Part shown: positions 63,519 through 64,000 of the stretch, one piece after another
Layout of the letters: the number at the start of each line of letters is the position of its first letter
Numbering within the stretch: position 1 is the first letter of the stretch
Assembly: GCF_039769985.1 (NCBI RefSeq)
Contig: NZ_JBDNCH010000002.1
Coordinates: forward strand, 310,001 to 374,000
Direction: 5' to 3'
DNA from: Ponticoccus litoralis
GTDB taxonomy: Bacteria; Pseudomonadota; Alphaproteobacteria; Rhodobacterales; Rhodobacteraceae
DNA length: 64,000 nucleotides
Translations under genes and position numbers: made by a program
The notes under the pieces: model-generated
Databases searched by the model: none
The model's input: only the letters and a program-made list of their open reading frames with translations
Told to the model about the DNA's origin: nothing

Positions 63519-64000
63519 ATGACACCCTTGCTGAAGGTCGAAAGCGTCGAGAAACGCTACGGCGCCCATATCGGCTGTACAGATGTGTCCTTCGACCTCT
63601 ACCCCGGTGAGGTGATGGGCATCGTCGGCGAAAGCGGCTCGGGCAAGTCGACGCTGCTGGGCTGCTTGGCCGGGCATCTGGCGCCGGACACCGGGCGCGT
63701 GATCTTCGACACCCGCGCCGAGGGGCCGCGCGACGTGCTGGCGATGCCGGAGGCAGAGCGGCGGATGCTGGGGCGCACCGACTGGGCCTTTGTGCACCAG
63801 CATGCCCGCGACGGCCTGCGCATGGGCGTCAGTGCCGGCGGCAACGTGGGCGAGCGCCTGATGGCCGTGGGCGCCCGCCACTACGGCGAGATCCGCGAGA
63901 CGGCGCTGGACTGGCTGGACCGGGTGGAGATCGCGCCCAAGCGCATCGACGACCGGCCCTCGACCTTTTCCGGCGGCATGCAGCAACGGCTGCAGATCGC
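63519..64000 (+). CDS. phnK: C-P lyase-associated ATPase PhnK (partial)
   Basis: Starts with M-T-P-L-L-K-V-E-S-V-E-K-R-Y-G and is open to the window edge. It shows Walker A G-E-S-G-S-G-K-S-T, V-H-Q-H-A-R-D-G-L-R and F-S-G-G-M-Q-Q-R-L. PhnK binds the PhnGHIJ core and uses ABC-type ATP turnover. The rest of the gene and probably phnL follow outside. Confidence 0.95.
   Translation, partial: MTPLLKVESVEKRYGAHIGCTDVSFDLYPGEVMGIVGESGSGKSTLLGCLAGHLAPDTGRVIFDTRAEGPRDVLAMPEAERRMLGRTDWAFVHQHARDGLRMGVSAGGNVGERLMAVGARHYGEIRETALDWLDRVEIAPKRIDDRPSTFSGGMQQRLQI

Noticed and set aside
63478..63522. A 14-codon open frame between phnJ and phnK
   Set aside because: It overlaps both genes' boundary signals and holds the phnK ribosome site (AAGGAG), so it is most likely not a gene.

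Overview
The window looks like chromosomal DNA of a marine-type alphaproteobacterium, most likely a Roseobacter-group Rhodobacteraceae. Pointers are high GC, tightly packed operons with ATGA/TGATG/GTGA overlaps, proton-translocating PntAB, linked glnB-glnA, TRAP and oligopeptide ABC uptake systems, a Hint-domain protein, and the phnCDEE / phnF / phnGHI-J phosphonate layout. Genus cannot be fixed from the sequence alone.

Layout. 1-11753: catabolic island. A GntR/FCD regulator end faces a nine-gene minus-strand operon: solute-binding protein, two permeases, fused double ATPase, beta-lactamase-fold serine hydrolase, creatininase-family amidase, RraA-like protein, N-formylglutamate-amidohydrolase-like protein and alpha/beta hydrolase. 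A divergent nitrilase-family amidase and an HpcH/HpaI-type aldolase complete it. The substrate is unknown. 11754-12640: mobile-element remnants against tRNA-Leu. 12772-25068: Hint protein, nnr, glnB-glnA, MltB-like transglycosylase, a hydrolase-OsmC fusion, bioY, pntAB and an ICMT-like protein. 25303-29903: kynU and an arsenate module (ArsR-ArsC fusion, GAPDH, ArsJ). 30044-31004: zinc metallopeptidase. 31413-40881: acetate module (acsA, adk, DUF4212, ActP-type symporter, DHFR-like protein, DUF294 protein, a membrane protein and a membrane-sensor exonuclease). 40940-48711: aromatic-acid locus (HTH-shikimate-kinase-like regulator, feruloyl-CoA-synthase-like ligase, SDR, TRAP transporter with two paralogous binding proteins). 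49129-53792: YhaO/YhaN-type DNA repair pair. 54551-64000: phosphonate uptake and C-P lyase genes, continuing past the window.

How genes work together. Several modules are metabolically coherent. Acs releases AMP that the adjacent Adk can recycle while ActP imports acetate. GAPDH makes 1-arseno-3-phosphoglycerate for ArsJ to export under ArsR control. PhnCDE imports phosphonate for the PhnGHIJK machinery.

Caution on sequence quality. At least 18 frame breaks interrupt conserved genes, including glnB, acsA, actP and nnr. All 15 insertions can be placed just after a TC dinucleotide, and all three deletions touch a CCTGG. This looks like systematic base-calling error rather than pseudogenes, so these genes are annotated as intact CDS with frameshifts noted. 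The most unusual non-coding signals are a decaying tandem array of AAAGCGCTTT palindromes at 58672-59020 and TGCA-type palindromes at both ends of the aromatic-acid locus.
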